From TMP-7 sp038212445 (GTDB lineage Bacteria > Acidobacteriota > Terriglobia > Bryobacterales > Bryobacteraceae): 64,000 nucleotides of DNA. Position numbers and translations under genes: made by a program. This document shows, piece after piece, positions 63,657-64,000 of this stretch (the first letter of the stretch is position 1; the number at the start of each line of letters is the position of its first letter). The notes below the pieces were generated by a model. It ran no database searches, was not told the DNA's origin, and was given only the letters and a program-made list of their open reading frames with translations. The stretch lies in assembly GCA_038212445.1 (NCBI GenBank), contig JBBQUM010000002.1, positions 186,001 to 250,000 of the forward strand, given 5' to 3'.

Positions 63657-64000
63657 TCGCCACAAAGCCTATCGAGACCGGCGCGGAGTACATTGACAGT
63701 CTCCGCGGCCGTAATCTGCGGGTGCATTTTATGGGCGAACGCATCGCCGAACCGGTGGACCACCCGGTGATCCGTCCCTCCATCAACGCGGTTGCGCGAA
63801 CGTACGATCTTGCAGTGGAACAGCCGGAGCTGGCAACTGCATGGTCGAGCCTTTCAAAGCGTCGCGTCAATCGCTTTTTGCATATCACCGAGAGCGTGGC
63901 CGATGTCGTCGGTCAGAACAAGATGCAGCGGACGCTCGGGCAGCAGACCGGCACTTGCTTCCAACGCTGCGTGGGGATGGACGCGCTGAACTCGCTGTTC
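63653..64000 (+). CDS. 4-Hydroxybutyryl-CoA dehydratase / HpaB-like flavoprotein, partial
   Basis: First 116 residues; runs off the window. TGAEYIDSLRGRNLRVHFMG, PVDHPVIRPSINAVARTYD, RFLHITESVADVVGQNKMQR and TGTCFQRCVGMDALNSLF match the N-terminal part of AbfD (4-hydroxybutyryl-CoA dehydratase/vinylacetyl-CoA isomerase), including its Cys of the cluster region, though the HpaB branch is related. GTG start overlaps the glpD stop. Confidence 0.85.
   Translation, partial: MIATKPIETGAEYIDSLRGRNLRVHFMGERIAEPVDHPVIRPSINAVARTYDLAVEQPELATAWSSLSKRRVNRFLHITESVADVVGQNKMQRTLGQQTGTCFQRCVGMDALNSLF

Overview
The window looks like a piece of a high-GC Acidobacteriota chromosome, most likely a Solibacter/Bryobacteraceae relative. 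I infer this from its gene mix: an Oar-type TonB-dependent receptor with a carboxypeptidase-like N-terminal domain, a VWFA-related secreted protein, the remnant of an ADOP-type MacB/FtsX permease, large Asp-box (BNR/VPS10) beta-propellers, a Ser/Thr kinase fused to a TolB-like propeller, and Tat-like leaders on sugar oxidoreductases. No rRNA, tRNA, CRISPR array or transposase gene was recognised.

Layout. 1-3.5 kb: histidine degradation (hutU partial, hutG, hutI, coupled by overlapping start/stop codons). 3.5-5.7 kb: a decayed patch with palindromic repeats, a broken AraC regulator and a frameshifted aldo/keto reductase. 5.7-13.9 kb: small secreted and unknown proteins, an Asp-box protein, an ABC-F ATPase, an SDR, a second Asp-box protein and an AlaX-type alanyl-tRNA editing protein. 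13.9-17.7 kb: a compact four-gene module with a VgrG/gpV-like spike, a needle-like extension protein and two unrecognised proteins, with no sheath, tube or ATPase genes nearby. 17.7-25.4 kb: fabD, VOC proteins, an AlkD-like repair protein, a beta-lactamase-family hydrolase, a thioesterase and a radical SAM enzyme. 25.4-26.4 kb: a second decayed patch with the same palindromes around a gutted alpha/beta hydrolase. 26.4-31.6 kb: the kinase, then an ATP-dependent DNA ligase and a LigD-type polymerase facing each other (NHEJ-type repair). 31.6-41.4 kb: palindromes, TonB receptor, PHP-like protein, ruined permease, M23 peptidase, Uup and small secreted proteins. 41.4-50 kb: glnE, MOSC and M50-type proteins, a GH3 enzyme and a metallo-hydrolase. 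50-64 kb: sugar isomerase and Gfo/Idh pair, an unusual ferredoxin, pyrophosphatase, Mrp, two alpha/beta hydrolases, PepSY-like membrane proteins, a LacI regulator, a peroxiredoxin, an ACT protein, a split VWFA gene, glpD and the start of a 4-hydroxybutyryl-CoA dehydratase-like gene.

Three themes stand out. First, a 21-nt palindrome (8 full copies at three loci, plus one 16-nt core inside the vgrG-like gene) sits beside duplicated gene fragments and decayed genes. Second, a separate element of about 140-150 bp with inverted ends follows directly after the TAG stop codons of two unrelated genes. Third, G/C strand bias changes sign near 13.9 kb regardless of gene direction, beside the spike module. 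The spike module with its two unknown partners is the best candidate here for an undescribed system.
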